Positions 1 through 8,762 of a stretch of 26,103 nucleotides of DNA are shown in pieces. Under the pieces are notes generated by a model, which was not told the DNA's origin, ran no database searches, and saw only the letters and a list, made by a program, of their open reading frames with translations. The first letter of the stretch is position 1. Every line of letters starts with the position of its first letter. Position numbers and translations under genes: made by a program. The DNA comes from Desulfuromonadales bacterium (GTDB taxonomy: Bacteria > Desulfobacterota > Desulfuromonadia > Geobacterales > Pseudopelobacteraceae), in assembly GCA_015688915.1 (NCBI GenBank), contig JAATGX010000300.1, positions 1-26,103 on the forward strand, read 5' to 3'.

Positions 1-2201
1 ACGCAGGAGAGGGGGAAGTGGTCTAGCACACGCAAAAATCGGGCAAGAGCCTCACAATGCTGATGCTGGCCGGGGCGCTTATCCGTGAACCGGCCATGGC
101 CAACCCGACCATCGTCATGGTGACGGACCGCAACGACCTTGACGACCAGCTCTTCGGCACCTTTGCCGGCGGGCGGGCCCTGCTGCGGCAAGCCCCCGTG
201 CAAGCGGAAAGCCGGGAGCACCTTCAAGGGTTGCTGGATCGGGCATCTGGCGGGGTGATCTTCACGACCATCCACAAGTTCACCGAAGAGCACGGCGTCA
301 TCAGTGAGCGGGCAAACGTGGTGGTTATGGCCGACGAAGCGCACCGGAGCCAGTACGGCTTCACCGAAGGGGGCGCGCGCTGGATGCGCGAGGCGCTGCC
401 CAATGCAACATTCGTGGGCTTCACCGGGACACCGCTGGATCGCGACGACCGGAGTACGCCCCGCGTGTTCGGGGAATACGCCGACATCTACGACATCCGC
501 CAGGCGGTAGAGGACGGCGCGACCAAGCCGATCTACTACGAGTCGCGGCTTATCAAGCTGTTGGTGAATGAAGCTGGGGCCGCCGCTGCCGAAGCCGAGT
601 TGGACGCGGCAGCCAGGGCGTCGTACTCCGGCGAGGAACTGGATGAATCGGTCCGTGTTCCGCTGGAGGCGCTGGTGGGAGCGCCGGAACGCATCGAGCG
701 GGTGGCGGCGTTTATCGTGGAGCATTGGGAAAAACGCCGTGAGGCGATGGAAGGTAAAGCGATGATCGTGACCATGAGTCGCGATATTGCCGCACGACTG
801 TATGAGGAAATCAGAAGGATCAAGCCCGAATGGCATGACGCCGACGACGCCAAAGGATCGATGAAGGTGGTGGTGACGGGCGGGCCAAGCGATGAGGAAC
901 CGCTGGTCCAGCACGTCCGCAGCAAGGCCGCGCGCAAGGCGTTGGCCGTTCGCTACAAGGACCCCGCGAGCGACTTCCGGCTAGCAATCGTCTGTGACAT
1001 GTGGCTGACCGGTTTTGACTGCCCACCGATGCACACGATGTATCTGGACAAGGCGCTGGCCGGGCACAGCCTGATGCAGGCCATTGCCCGCGTGAACCGG
1101 GTATATGGCGAAAAGCCGGGCGGGCTGGTGGTGGATTTGCTGGGGCTGGCGGACCAACTGGCCGATGCCCTGGCGACCTATACGCAAGCGGGCGGACAGG
1201 GCGATGCGGTCAAGAGGGTGCAGGATGAAGCCCTCCCGGCGATGAAGGGGGCGTTTGAGAAGGTGCGGGCATTCTTTCACGATTTTGATTACGAACAGGC
1301 GTTGAGTGCCGCGCCGGGGTCGCTCCTGAAAATTTACGCCGACGCCGCCAACTACGTTTTCGAGCAGGATGACGGCTGGAAGCGGTTTCGTGAGATGGTG
1401 AAGGAACTGTCTATGGCTTTCGCCCTTGTGGTGCCACACCCCGAAGCGGAAATAATCACGCCGCACCTGGCGTTCATGCAGCGTGTCCAGGCGATGATCC
1501 GCAAACGGCTGGCGGATGAACGAGGGCCGGGCGCACCTGCGGCGGGAAATTCCGACATAAACGCAGCAGTCCGGCAGGTTATCGGCGGCGCCGTGGACGC
1601 CGGGGAGGTAATCGACCTCTTTGCGGCCGCAGGACTGGAGGATGCGCGACTTGATATTTTCTCCGAGGAGTTTTTCATCCGTGTGGCAGCGCTGGAGCAG
1701 AAGAACCTGGCGCTGGAAACGTTGCGCAAACTGCTGACCGATCAGATTCGCAGCATTGAGCGGACAAACCTCGTGCAGAGCAAGAAGTTTCGTGAAGCCC
1801 TCGAAGACGCGATGGTAAGCTACACCAACAAAGCCATCACAACCGCCGAGATGATCGCGCGACTGCTGGACCTCGCCAAATGGGTGCGTGAGGTGCAAAA
1901 CCGCGGTCAGGAGCTTGGCCTTAGCGCCGAGGAAGCCGCTTTCTATGATGCCATTGCCGAAAATGAGTCGGCGCGCCAGGCGATGGAGAACGACAAGCTG
2001 CGCCTAATGGCGCGAGAACTTGCGGAGATGGTGAAGCGGTTGCCCAAGCTGGACTGGTCGCAGCGCGAATCGGTCCGTGCGGATTTGCGGCGACAAGTGC
2101 GGCGGCTGCTGGCGCGGTACGGATACCCGCCCGATCTGTCGGAGGATGCGACGCAGTTGGTGTTGAAACAGGCGGAACTTTCGACGGCGAATGGAGAATG
2201 A
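1..2201 (+). pseudogene. hsdR: Type I restriction enzyme R subunit (HsdR), 3' part, with an in-frame stop in the Walker A region
   Basis: This is the ATP-dependent DNA translocase and restriction subunit of a type I R-M system; the window starts inside the gene, so the N-terminal nuclease domain is not seen. Reading from base 3 gives EVV-stop-HTQKSGKSLTM, where the family has VVWHTQxSGKSLTM. TAG at 24-26 thus replaces the expected TGG. The frame is open from there to the TGA at 2199-2201. Counting from the first ATG after the stop (57), it carries TDRNDLDDQLFGTF (23-36), the DEAH box (93-96), the TGTPL motif (124-128), helicase motifs V/VI (WLTGFDCPP and QAIARVNRVYG) and a helical C-terminus. 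A restart at 57 would lack Walker A and has no clear ribosome binding site, so the product is probably inactive. Family assignment is very sure; pseudogene status depends on the base at 24-26 being correct. Confidence 0.85.
24..26 (+). other. In-frame TAG replacing the HsdR Walker A tryptophan codon
   Basis: The reading frame through bases 3-56 matches the conserved HsdR stretch before and inside Walker A except at this codon. One G-to-A transition of TGG would give TAG. The residue after HTQ is Lys, where Gly or Arg is more usual. A sequencing error cannot be excluded from the sequence alone. Confidence 0.8.
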
Positions 2202-2991
2202 CAGAAAGGCCATGAACCTGTCTCCAGAGGACATAGGGCAACAGCAACAGGTCGAGCCGCTCTTTAAAGTAGTGCGAACACCTTTGCGCGGCTTCCCGGA
2301 TGTGATCATCCATGCCACGGAAACAGCGGTCAAAAAGCATCCCCGCTACAAGGAAGCAAAATCGGGTGACAGTGAGGCGGCTATTGAACTCGTCCAAGCG
2401 ACAATCAGTGATGAGCAGGTGGAAAATCTGCGCATACTGCTGGACGGTAGAAAGCCCCTATTGGCAAGCGCTCATGCATATGAGGCGGAAGGTGTGAACG
2501 CCATACCGGAAGCCTTTGCCGATGAGTTGGCGCAACGCCTTGACCTGGTTGTGGACAGCGGTATCGTGCAGACCAATGTCGTGGCGCATACAGGAGCTAA
2601 CGGCTTCGGCAGGCTCGCGCGGCAGCCGTTTTTTGAGGGCGCTGTCGCTCCTGGGCAGTATTACGTGCTGGTTGACGATTTCGTGGGCATGGGGGGCACG
2701 CTTGCCAATCTACGTGGGTATATTGATGCGCACGGCGGCAAGGTCATCGGCGCAGTAACATTGACGGGGAAACCGTATTCGGCTAAACTGGCTCTGGATG
2801 AAGCGCAATTGTACGAATTGAGGAAAACACATGGAACCGAACTCGAAATATGGTGGCAAGAAAACTATGGTCACTCCTTCGACTGCCTTACTCAATCAGA
2901 AGCTCGGTATCTCGCCCGCTCCCCGGATGTTGACACCATCCGAGATCGAATTGCTGAGGCAAAGCAAACGGGAGATGGCAGAAGCGTATAA
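2191..2991 (+). CDS. Phosphoribosyltransferase-fold protein linked to the type I R-M locus
   Basis: The 266-residue soluble protein has a PRPP-binding loop, YYVLVDDFVGMGGTLANL, at residues 157-174. This corresponds to the VLVDD..xTGxT loop of type I phosphoribosyltransferases, with Met-Gly in the usual Thr-Gly place. It also contains an upstream hood-like segment and a C-terminus typical of these stand-alone proteins (CLTQSEARYL). The ATG at 2191 overlaps the HsdR stop by 11 bases, so the two are probably translationally coupled; an alternative start is ATG 2212. Such phosphoribosyltransferases recur next to restriction loci and mobile elements, but their substrate is unknown to me. A defence-accessory or nucleotide-salvage role is inference from position. 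The last 161 bases are also read in another frame by a small ORF. Confidence 0.8.
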   Translation: MENDRKAMNLSPEDIGQQQQVEPLFKVVRTPLRGFPDVIIHATETAVKKHPRYKEAKSGDSEAAIELVQATISDEQVENLRILLDGRKPLLASAHAYEAEGVNAIPEAFADELAQRLDLVVDSGIVQTNVVAHTGANGFGRLARQPFFEGAVAPGQYYVLVDDFVGMGGTLANLRGYIDAHGGKVIGAVTLTGKPYSAKLALDEAQLYELRKTHGTELEIWWQENYGHSFDCLTQSEARYLARSPDVDTIRDRIAEAKQTGDGRSV

Positions 2992-3019
2992 ATCGAGAAA
3001 AACGGCCAGCTCACGGTAA
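2831..3019 (+). CDS. Small conserved-looking protein overlapping the phosphoribosyltransferase 3' end in another frame
   Basis: This 62-residue ORF lies mostly inside the end of the preceding gene and runs 28 bases past its stop. Its start is preceded by a good ribosome binding site, GAGG at 2820-2823, seven bases before the ATG. The translation looks like a real small protein: a segment NQKLGISPAPRMLTPSEIEL followed by a charged helix (LLRQSKREMAEAYKSR). I have the impression of similar LTPxEIExLRQ segments in small accessory proteins, but cannot confirm it. A shorter start at ATG 2867 has no binding site. The function is unknown. It could still be a shadow of the phosphoribosyltransferase frame, which itself looks conserved here. 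Confidence 0.45.
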   Translation: MEPNSKYGGKKTMVTPSTALLNQKLGISPAPRMLTPSEIELLRQSKREMAEAYKSRKTASSR

Positions 3020-3440
3020 ATCATATTTTACGCCGTATAGACTGAATTCCGCACAATCCCTTACTGTTTCACAATCACCCCAATACGGCTACCCTCTCAA
3101 AATCATTAACACAACAGTCGCACATCGTCCATATTGCAATTGCCGTGCAAAATAGACGATAGGATTCTCCATGTATCTCACCCGCACGCTCGAAAGCTGG
3201 TTCATCCGCCATTTCAGCGTGCTGGCAAACCTGAAGATGCCGGTCAGGCCGGGTGCTGTTATCTGTCTGGCGACGCAATCCCTGCCGCTTGGCCCAGCCG
3301 TGTGCTCGGTGCCGGTGGCTTTTCTGTGAACGTCAAACAGACAAGGCCTGCGGCAATCCGTCTTTTCCCATGATTGCCTTCATGCGGTTCGTGTGATAAA
3401 GTCGTGCTCCAGATTCGGAAGGGATTTAGGCAATCACGGC
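3020..3440. other. Intergenic stretch without a convincing gene; edge of the defence locus
   Basis: About 420 bases separate the restriction-locus genes from the gpsA operon. The part near 3020-3140 is visibly richer in A and T than the rest of the window. A 52-codon ORF at 3171-3329 (start MYLTRTLESWFIRHF) has no ribosome binding site or recognisable domain and could be a decayed gene start. No tRNA, clear terminator or attachment-site repeat was seen. Confidence 0.5.
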
Positions 3441-5018
3441 ATGACCAGACCTTTCAAAATCGACAAATCCCTGCGGGAGCGGCGGCGGATCATCCGCCTG
3501 CTGGATTTTCTCAAGCGGGACGACCTGACCGGCGAGCAGATGGAGCGCATCGGCCGCCGTCTGCAAAAGTCCGGCAAACGGGCGCTCTCGCCCCTGGTGC
3601 GCAAGTTGTGGCAGGAAAAGAACGGCACCGCCATCTACCGCTACACCTGCATGCTCGATTTCTTCGACGATTCCAACTGGCTCGACCAACTGGTGCAGAT
3701 CACGCTCAGGCGCAAGGACCTGGAGGATGACGGCAGGCTGGCCCTGCTGGATGCGTTGCAGGACTACGGCATCGATGTTACCGCGCCCCCCTTTGCCGGT
3801 ATGACCGGCTACGGCGCCAGTTCGATGGAAGGCTTCATCGACGACTGTCTGAAAGACGGCGAGAGTGGGCTGGTGCGCTTCATGGACCTTTTCCTGGACG
3901 CCGGTGACGAGGTCCGGGAACAGATGATCCGGCGGCTCTCGGAAAGCCACGACGCCGATGCGGTGGCGCTCCTGGAGATCCTGATCTCGTTCGAGCGGCC
4001 CGAGGTCGTGCGCGAGGCGATCATCGCCCTGGGACGGATCAAAAGCGGCTTTGCCCTCGGTGTATTGCAAAACGCCGCCCCGCGCCACGAAGGGGAGATC
4101 GCCGATCTGATCCGGCGCAGTATCCGCCGTCTCTCATTCGTGGGAATCCGGGAACCGGTGGAACTGCCCCACGCCTTCCCGGTGCCGCTGCCGTTTTACG
4201 CGGTGCAGGCCGGGCCGATCGATATCTATGGCTCCCGTTCGCTCTGGTTTGCGTGGCGCATGGCGGATTCGAGTTATGCGGCCCTGGTGCTGCTGGCCGG
4301 CGAGTCCGAGGGACTGATCAACGCCCTCAGCTACCGGATGAAGGACGACAAGGGATACGACGGGGTGTTGCGGGAGGTGGCGGCCGGCGAGCTGCTGGAG
4401 CCGGTCGAACCGGGCTATGCCCTGGCGCTCCTGCGGGACGCGCTGTTTCACAGCCGGGAGCAAGGGTATTACCTCCCGCCCGACTTCTATGTGGACATGC
4501 GGCTGTTCAGTCCGGATGCGCTCAAACCCGAGGCCTACATCCCCCGTTTCAGCCTCGCCCATCTGGAGGGGATCGTGGAGCGGATTCCCGGTTATGTCGC
4601 TGCCAGTAACGAGCTTCTGGACAGCCCCAGCCTGGAGGGATGGCTCCTGTCCGAACCGGCGGTCTACGATGCCGCCGAGCGGCTGGACGTTCTGGAGAAG
4701 AACATGCCGGAGGGCATCCCCGAGGCCGGGCTTGAGGCGGAAATGGCCCGTTTCTGCGCCGAACTGATCACGCCGCGCCGCGCCGAGATCATCAAGCGGC
4801 TGCTCCTGACGGCCGATTACATGCAGCAGACCGGTTGCGACGAAAAGACGGTCCAGCATACCCTGGCAACGGCATTGAGCCTGGTGGGGGGCTTCCTGCC
4901 CGAAACCCGCCACCCGTTCATCCGGCGGCTGATCCTGGACAGTATCGAAACGGCCCGACAGGCGCTGGCCGAGGGGTACGACCTGCGCATGGAGGAAGGC
5001 TATGACGACGAAGAATAG
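3441..5018 (+). CDS. HEAT-repeat-like helical protein upstream of gpsA
   Basis: The protein has 525 residues from ATG 3441. Residues about 35-235 form helical repeats of HEAT type, for example around EVREQMIRRLSESHDADAV and RPEVVREAIIALGRIKSG. The C-terminal half has no domain I can name and ends in an acidic tail (MEEGYDDEE). There is no signal peptide or membrane helix, so it is probably a cytoplasmic scaffold or adaptor. The frame is open upstream to GTG 3393, but neither start has a strong ribosome binding site. ATG 3441 was chosen because the protein then begins with a natural basic helix. It overlaps gpsA by 17 bases, so the two genes are almost certainly co-transcribed. The same arrangement is, as I recall, seen in Geobacter. 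The function is unknown. Confidence 0.8.
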   Translation: MTRPFKIDKSLRERRRIIRLLDFLKRDDLTGEQMERIGRRLQKSGKRALSPLVRKLWQEKNGTAIYRYTCMLDFFDDSNWLDQLVQITLRRKDLEDDGRLALLDALQDYGIDVTAPPFAGMTGYGASSMEGFIDDCLKDGESGLVRFMDLFLDAGDEVREQMIRRLSESHDADAVALLEILISFERPEVVREAIIALGRIKSGFALGVLQNAAPRHEGEIADLIRRSIRRLSFVGIREPVELPHAFPVPLPFYAVQAGPIDIYGSRSLWFAWRMADSSYAALVLLAGESEGLINALSYRMKDDKGYDGVLREVAAGELLEPVEPGYALALLRDALFHSREQGYYLPPDFYVDMRLFSPDALKPEAYIPRFSLAHLEGIVERIPGYVAASNELLDSPSLEGWLLSEPAVYDAAERLDVLEKNMPEGIPEAGLEAEMARFCAELITPRRAEIIKRLLLTADYMQQTGCDEKTVQHTLATALSLVGGFLPETRHPFIRRLILDSIETARQALAEGYDLRMEEGYDDEE

Positions 5019-6024
5019 CGCCGAACGGGTGGCCGTCATCGGCGGCGGGAGCTGGGGCACCGCCCTGGCCGGCGTGCTGGCCCGCAACGGGCATGACACG
5101 CTGTTGTGGGCCTATGAAGATGAACTGGTCCGTGAGATCAACGGTTCACATACGAACTCGCTCTACCTGCCGAACATACCGTTGCCTCCCGGTCTGGTCT
5201 GCACCGGCAGCCTGCCGGAGGCCCTGGCCGGGCGCGACATCATCCTGCTGGTGACGCCGGTCCAGGTCATGCGGGGGGTTCTGGCCCGGGCCGCCGCACT
5301 GATCGGCCCGGATACGGTCATTATCAACGCCTCCAAGGGGATCGAACTGGAGACGCTTGATACGGTATCCCGGGTTTGTGCCGACCTGCTGGGTGAGCAG
5401 GCGCTTGCCCGCTACGTGGCCCTGTCCGGTCCCACCTTTGCCCGCGAGGTTGCCGGTGGGCTCCCCTCGCTGATCGTGGCCGCTTCCCGCAGCGAGGAGT
5501 GTGCCCGGCGGGTGCAGACCGCCCTGAGCAACCCCACCCTGCGGGTCTATACCAATAACGACGTCATCGGCGTGGAACTGGGCGGCGCAGTCAAGAATGT
5601 GATCGCCATCGCGGCCGGGATCAGCGATGGCCTCGGGTTCGGCCACAACGCCCGGGCCGCCCTGATCACCCGCGGCCTGGCGGAGATGAACCGCCTGGGA
5701 CAGGCCATGGGCGCCCAGCCGGCCACCTTTGCCGGTCTGGCCGGCATGGGGGACCTGGTGCTGACCTGCACCGGCGACCTGTCCCGCAACCGCACCGTCG
5801 GGATCAAGCTGGGTCAGGGGCAGCGTCTGGCCGAGATCCTGGCCGAGATGCGCATGGTTGCCGAAGGGGTCAAGTCGGCCGAATCGGTTTATCAACTCGC
5901 CCGCAAACTGGGCGTCGAGATGCCGATTGTGGAGAAGACCTTTCAGATTCTGCACGAGGACAAGCCAGCCCGCCAGGCGGTCATGGAATTGATGGCGAGG
6001 GCACTGAAGGCCGAGGGGGTGTGA
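5002..6024 (+). CDS. gpsA: Glycerol-3-phosphate dehydrogenase [NAD(P)+]
   Basis: GpsA reduces dihydroxyacetone phosphate to sn-glycerol 3-phosphate, the backbone of membrane phospholipids, in the cytoplasm. The 340-residue length is normal. The N-terminal Rossmann motif GGGSWGTALA is at 14-23 and the SKG motif at 111-113. The catalytic lysine is K198 in ELGGAVKN, and the substrate-binding segment GLAGMGDLVLTCTGDLSRNR is at 245-264. The start overlaps the end of the HEAT-like gene, with AGGAAGG just before the ATG. ispF begins one base after its stop. The three genes form a tight housekeeping operon joining lipid and isoprenoid precursor synthesis. Nothing is broken or unusual. Confidence 0.97.
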   Translation: MTTKNSAERVAVIGGGSWGTALAGVLARNGHDTLLWAYEDELVREINGSHTNSLYLPNIPLPPGLVCTGSLPEALAGRDIILLVTPVQVMRGVLARAAALIGPDTVIINASKGIELETLDTVSRVCADLLGEQALARYVALSGPTFAREVAGGLPSLIVAASRSEECARRVQTALSNPTLRVYTNNDVIGVELGGAVKNVIAIAAGISDGLGFGHNARAALITRGLAEMNRLGQAMGAQPATFAGLAGMGDLVLTCTGDLSRNRTVGIKLGQGQRLAEILAEMRMVAEGVKSAESVYQLARKLGVEMPIVEKTFQILHEDKPARQAVMELMARALKAEGV

Positions 6025-6025
6025 C

Positions 6026-6502
6026 ATGCGCATAGGTCACGGTTACGACGTCCACCGGCTGGTGGAGGGAAGAAGGCTGATCATGGGTGGGGTGGACATC
6101 CCCTGGGAAAAGGGGCTGTTGGGTCATTCCGACGCCGATGTGCTGCTGCACGCCATCAGCGACGCCATCCTGGGCGCCCTGGGCGAAGGGGATATCGGCA
6201 AACACTTTCCCGATACCGACCCGGCCTTCAAAGGGGCAGACAGCCTGAAACTGCTGGAGCACGTGGGGCGGCTTGCCGCCGAACGGGGGTATCGGCTCGG
6301 CAACCTGGACGCCACCATCATCGCCCAGCAACCCAAGATGGCGCCCCATATTTCGGCTATGCGGGAGAATATAGCCCGGGTTCTGAATTCCCAGGTTGAG
6401 CGGGGCAATGTCAAGGCCACCACCGAGGAGGGGTTGGGATTCACCGGCACCGGCCAGGGAATCGCCGCCCACGCGGTGGCGCTGATGCTGGCGACGCCCT
6501 AG
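6026..6502 (+). CDS. ispF: 2-C-methyl-D-erythritol 2,4-cyclodiphosphate synthase
   Basis: IspF makes the cyclic diphosphate intermediate of the MEP isoprenoid pathway from 4-diphosphocytidyl-methylerythritol 2-phosphate. The 158-residue length is typical for the homotrimeric enzyme. The divalent-metal ligands are visible as D8 and H10 in GHGYDVHRL and H42 in LLHAISDA. The signature LGHSDADVLLHAISDAILGA (32-51) and the C-terminal ATTEEGLGFTGTGQGIAAHA segment are intact. The ATG follows the gpsA stop by a single base, indicating coupled expression. No ispD or cysS follows here. About 215 bases of non-coding sequence separate it from the next gene. Confidence 0.98.
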   Translation: MRIGHGYDVHRLVEGRRLIMGGVDIPWEKGLLGHSDADVLLHAISDAILGALGEGDIGKHFPDTDPAFKGADSLKLLEHVGRLAAERGYRLGNLDATIIAQQPKMAPHISAMRENIARVLNSQVERGNVKATTEEGLGFTGTGQGIAAHAVALMLATP

Positions 6503-6717
6503 GAATACCATCGAGAGAAATATGAACGCTCGCCTGGTGGTCCGCACTACCGAGGAAGGCGCCGCGTTCAGGACCGAGGTCTGATTCCACTTGATATGAA
6601 AGCGGAATTATGCACCGTGCAGCATCCCACCTGCCGACAAGCTTCTGGCGAAATCCCCCATAATGTGCTACATCCTGATTACCGTTACCGGAGTTCGTTC
6701 GTAAGGAGATACCCCGC

Positions 6718-7143
6718 GTGCAGCCATTGAACCGACCCCCTGTTCACCCGGTCGGAAACAACGACGATGGTCTCTCCGACTCGGCAGGAAGAGGGAATAC
6801 GGGAGAGGCGCCAGCCGCCCCGAGTCTCCCCGAGGCCATGCTCTCCGACCGCATCCTGGCGAGTTTCATCACCCGTCCGGAGCGGTTGGCAGCGTTTTTC
6901 AACATGGTGTGCAACGATCTTGGCACCCAACTGGCGGCCATGACTGCGGCTCATGAGGCCGGCGACCGGACGGCCCTGCACGATGCGGCCCATGCCGCCA
7001 AAGGGGTCGCCCAGGGGTTGCGCGACCAGTCGTTGAGCCGCCTGGCCGAAGAGATCGAGCAGCGGGCACACCGGAGCGACTGCTCCGCAGTCGGGGAACT
7101 ATTGGCCAAGATGGGGGATTCTTACCAATTGTTGAAAAATTGA
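6718..7143 (+). CDS. HPt-domain phosphotransfer protein
   Basis: This 141-residue cytoplasmic protein starts with GTG at 6718 behind a good AAGGAG (6702-6707). Residues 1-40 look disordered (Pro, Gly, Asn rich). Residues about 42-140 are helical and contain the histidine-phosphotransfer motif HDAAHAAKGVAQGL, with H92 as the expected phosphorylated residue, as in the family motif AHxLKG. It lies 120 bases upstream of a response regulator with a conserved Asp, so it probably passes phosphate from a hybrid kinase elsewhere in the genome to that regulator. No kinase is encoded nearby on this strand. The HPt assignment is fairly sure; the partner is inferred. Confidence 0.75.
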   Translation: MQPLNRPPVHPVGNNDDGLSDSAGRGNTGEAPAAPSLPEAMLSDRILASFITRPERLAAFFNMVCNDLGTQLAAMTAAHEAGDRTALHDAAHAAKGVAQGLRDQSLSRLAEEIEQRAHRSDCSAVGELLAKMGDSYQLLKN

Positions 7144-7263
7144 TGAACTCCTTTGTCTGCAGGTAACGGAACAATTACTATTTTCAGTACATTACCTATA
7201 TCCCGCTCGGTGAAACGGCTCGATCTTCGACATTGATGTGATGATGTCGTTCTACGAGGGTTT

Positions 7264-8637
7264 ATGACAACATCAGCCACCATACTTGCCGTGGATGACC
7301 AGGCCAGTTTCCGGTTTCTCCTGGAGCAGCAACTGGATAATGCCGGTTTTACCCCGGTCATGGCTGCCGATGTCGCGGAAGCGCTGGCCGTTATCGAACG
7401 GCAACCGGTGGACCTGATCCTGTCCGACTTGGTCATGCCCAAAGTTGACGGCATGGCATTTCTGGAACAGGTTCGCGAACGTCATCCCGAGATCCCCTTC
7501 ATCGTCCTGACCGCCCACGGCAGTATCACCAGCGCCGTGGAGGCGATGCGGCGCGGCGCGTTCGATTATGTGGAAAAACACTGCGACCCTGACGAACTGC
7601 GCTTTACGTTGCAGCGCGCGCTTGATTACCAGCGGCTCAGGAGCGAAAACGACAGCATCAAACTCCACCTGCGGGAAAAATTCAGCTTCCAGAACATCAT
7701 CACCACCTCTGCCCGGATGCGGGAGGCGCTGGAGCTCGCCGCACGCGTCGCGGCGCCACCCCGCACCACCGTGGCGATCTACGGCGAGAGCGGTTGCGGC
7801 AAGGAGGTGCTTTCCCGCGCCATCCACTTTGCCGGTGGCGGCTTGCCGGCGGGGTTCATTGCGGTCAATTGCGCCGCCATTCCCGACACGCTGCTGGAGA
7901 GTGAACTGTTCGGGCACGTGCGGGGCGCCTTTACCGGAGCCGACCACGAACGGGAAGGAAAGTTCAGTGCGGCCCGGGGCGGGACCATCCTGCTGGACGA
8001 GATCGGCGACATGCCGCTGGTGTTGCAGGCCAAGTTGCTGCGGGTGCTGGAAGAACGGACCTTCGAGAAGGTCGGTTCGAACACCCCTCTTCCCGCCGAA
8101 TGCCGGGTCGTCGTTGCCACCAACCACAACCTGGAGGAGTTGGTAAACGCCGGCAGTTTCCGTAAGGACCTGTACCACCGCATCAATGTGTTTCCCATCA
8201 CCATCCCGCCGCTCAGGGAACGGCGGGAGGATATCCCTTTCCTGACGGAGCACTTCCTCAACCATCTGCGCGATCATCAGGGGAAGAAACTTCCCGGCAT
8301 CTCGCAGAAGGCCATGGAGGAGCTCATGGCCTACGATTGGCCCGGAAACGTGCGCGAACTGCGCAACTGTCTCGAGCGAGCCACCATCGTGACGGACAGC
8401 GAATTGATCAGGCCGGAGCACCTCTCCATAGTTCAGGCCGGACAAGCCGGCCCACATGCCGATGCGGCCGTGCCGGAAGCGGGCCACGTATTCTATCACA
8501 TGGATTTCCGCGCCGATGAAATCTCCCTGGAGGCGGTCACCCGCCACGTGCTGGACATTACCCTTGAGCGGTGCGGCGGCAACAAGTCCAAGGCCGCCGA
8601 CCTTCTCAAGGTCAACCGCAAGATGTTTTATCGCTGA
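7264..8637 (+). CDS. Sigma-54-dependent response regulator (NtrC-type enhancer-binding protein)
   Basis: The protein has 457 residues in three domains. The receiver (about 5-120) has phospho-acceptor D55, T83 and K106. The AAA+ sigma-54 activator domain (about 143-375) has Walker A GESGCGKE (174-181), the sigma-54-contacting GAFTGA loop (221-226) and Walker B ILLDE (242-246), then RKDLYHRINVFPITIPPLRERR. The C-terminal Fis-type helix-turn-helix ends in NKSKAADLLKVNRKMFYR. The tail stops right after the recognition helix, a few residues shorter than usual. It activates sigma-54 promoters by ATP hydrolysis when phosphorylated, probably by the HPt protein just upstream. GAGGG precedes the start. 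Three dyads and a -24/-12 promoter lie directly downstream and are likely its own targets. Confidence 0.95.
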   Translation: MTTSATILAVDDQASFRFLLEQQLDNAGFTPVMAADVAEALAVIERQPVDLILSDLVMPKVDGMAFLEQVRERHPEIPFIVLTAHGSITSAVEAMRRGAFDYVEKHCDPDELRFTLQRALDYQRLRSENDSIKLHLREKFSFQNIITTSARMREALELAARVAAPPRTTVAIYGESGCGKEVLSRAIHFAGGGLPAGFIAVNCAAIPDTLLESELFGHVRGAFTGADHEREGKFSAARGGTILLDEIGDMPLVLQAKLLRVLEERTFEKVGSNTPLPAECRVVVATNHNLEELVNAGSFRKDLYHRINVFPITIPPLRERREDIPFLTEHFLNHLRDHQGKKLPGISQKAMEELMAYDWPGNVRELRNCLERATIVTDSELIRPEHLSIVQAGQAGPHADAAVPEAGHVFYHMDFRADEISLEAVTRHVLDITLERCGGNKSKAADLLKVNRKMFYR

Positions 8638-8647
8638 CCCCCCTTCG

Positions 8648-8683
8648 TGTCCCGCCAAGGGACGTTTGTCCTCCATGGGGACA
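8648..8683 (+). promoter_or_regulatory. Two tandem dyads, candidate enhancer sites for the sigma-54 activator
   Basis: TGTCCCGCCAAGGGACG at 8648-8664 and TGTCCTCCATGGGGACA at 8667-8683 share TGTCC-N6-GGGAC(A/G). Their centres are 19 bases apart. They lie about 100-117 bases upstream of the start site predicted from the -24/-12 element, the usual place for an enhancer-binding protein. A third copy is at 8789-8805. That the upstream regulator binds them is inference. Confidence 0.6.
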
Positions 8684-8745
8684 TCTCCGCGCCTGCCGAA
8701 CCCCTTTCCTGAATCTAACCCGGTGAAATAGCACTGACTGCAATC

Positions 8746-8762
8746 TTGGCATGCATCCTGCC
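8746..8762 (+). promoter_or_regulatory. Candidate sigma-54 (-24/-12) promoter
   Basis: TTGGCATGCATCCTGCC matches the consensus TTGGCACG-N4-TTGCW. The key GG (8748-8749) and GC (8760-8761) are at the required distance, and mismatches are confined to less critical positions. The predicted start is near 8773, about 50 bases before the small ORF at 8824. The gene immediately upstream encodes a sigma-54 activator. Confidence 0.6.

Noticed and set aside
3171..3329. 52-codon ORF in the gap after the restriction locus
   Set aside because: It has no ribosome binding site and no recognisable domain; at most it is a decayed gene start.
3434..4088. Minus-strand ORFs opposite the HEAT-like gene
   Set aside because: They have no motifs or binding sites; codon phase and overlap with gpsA support the plus-strand frame.
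6522..6584. 20-codon ORF after ispF (MNARLVVRTTEEGAAFRTEV)
   Set aside because: It vaguely resembles the start of a DUF167-type protein, but is too short to support as a gene or gene remnant.
8638..8745. The TGTCC/GGGAC dyads as terminators of the regulator gene
   Set aside because: The stems are only 5-6 bp without T runs, and the same sequence recurs three times around a -24/-12 promoter, which fits binding sites better.
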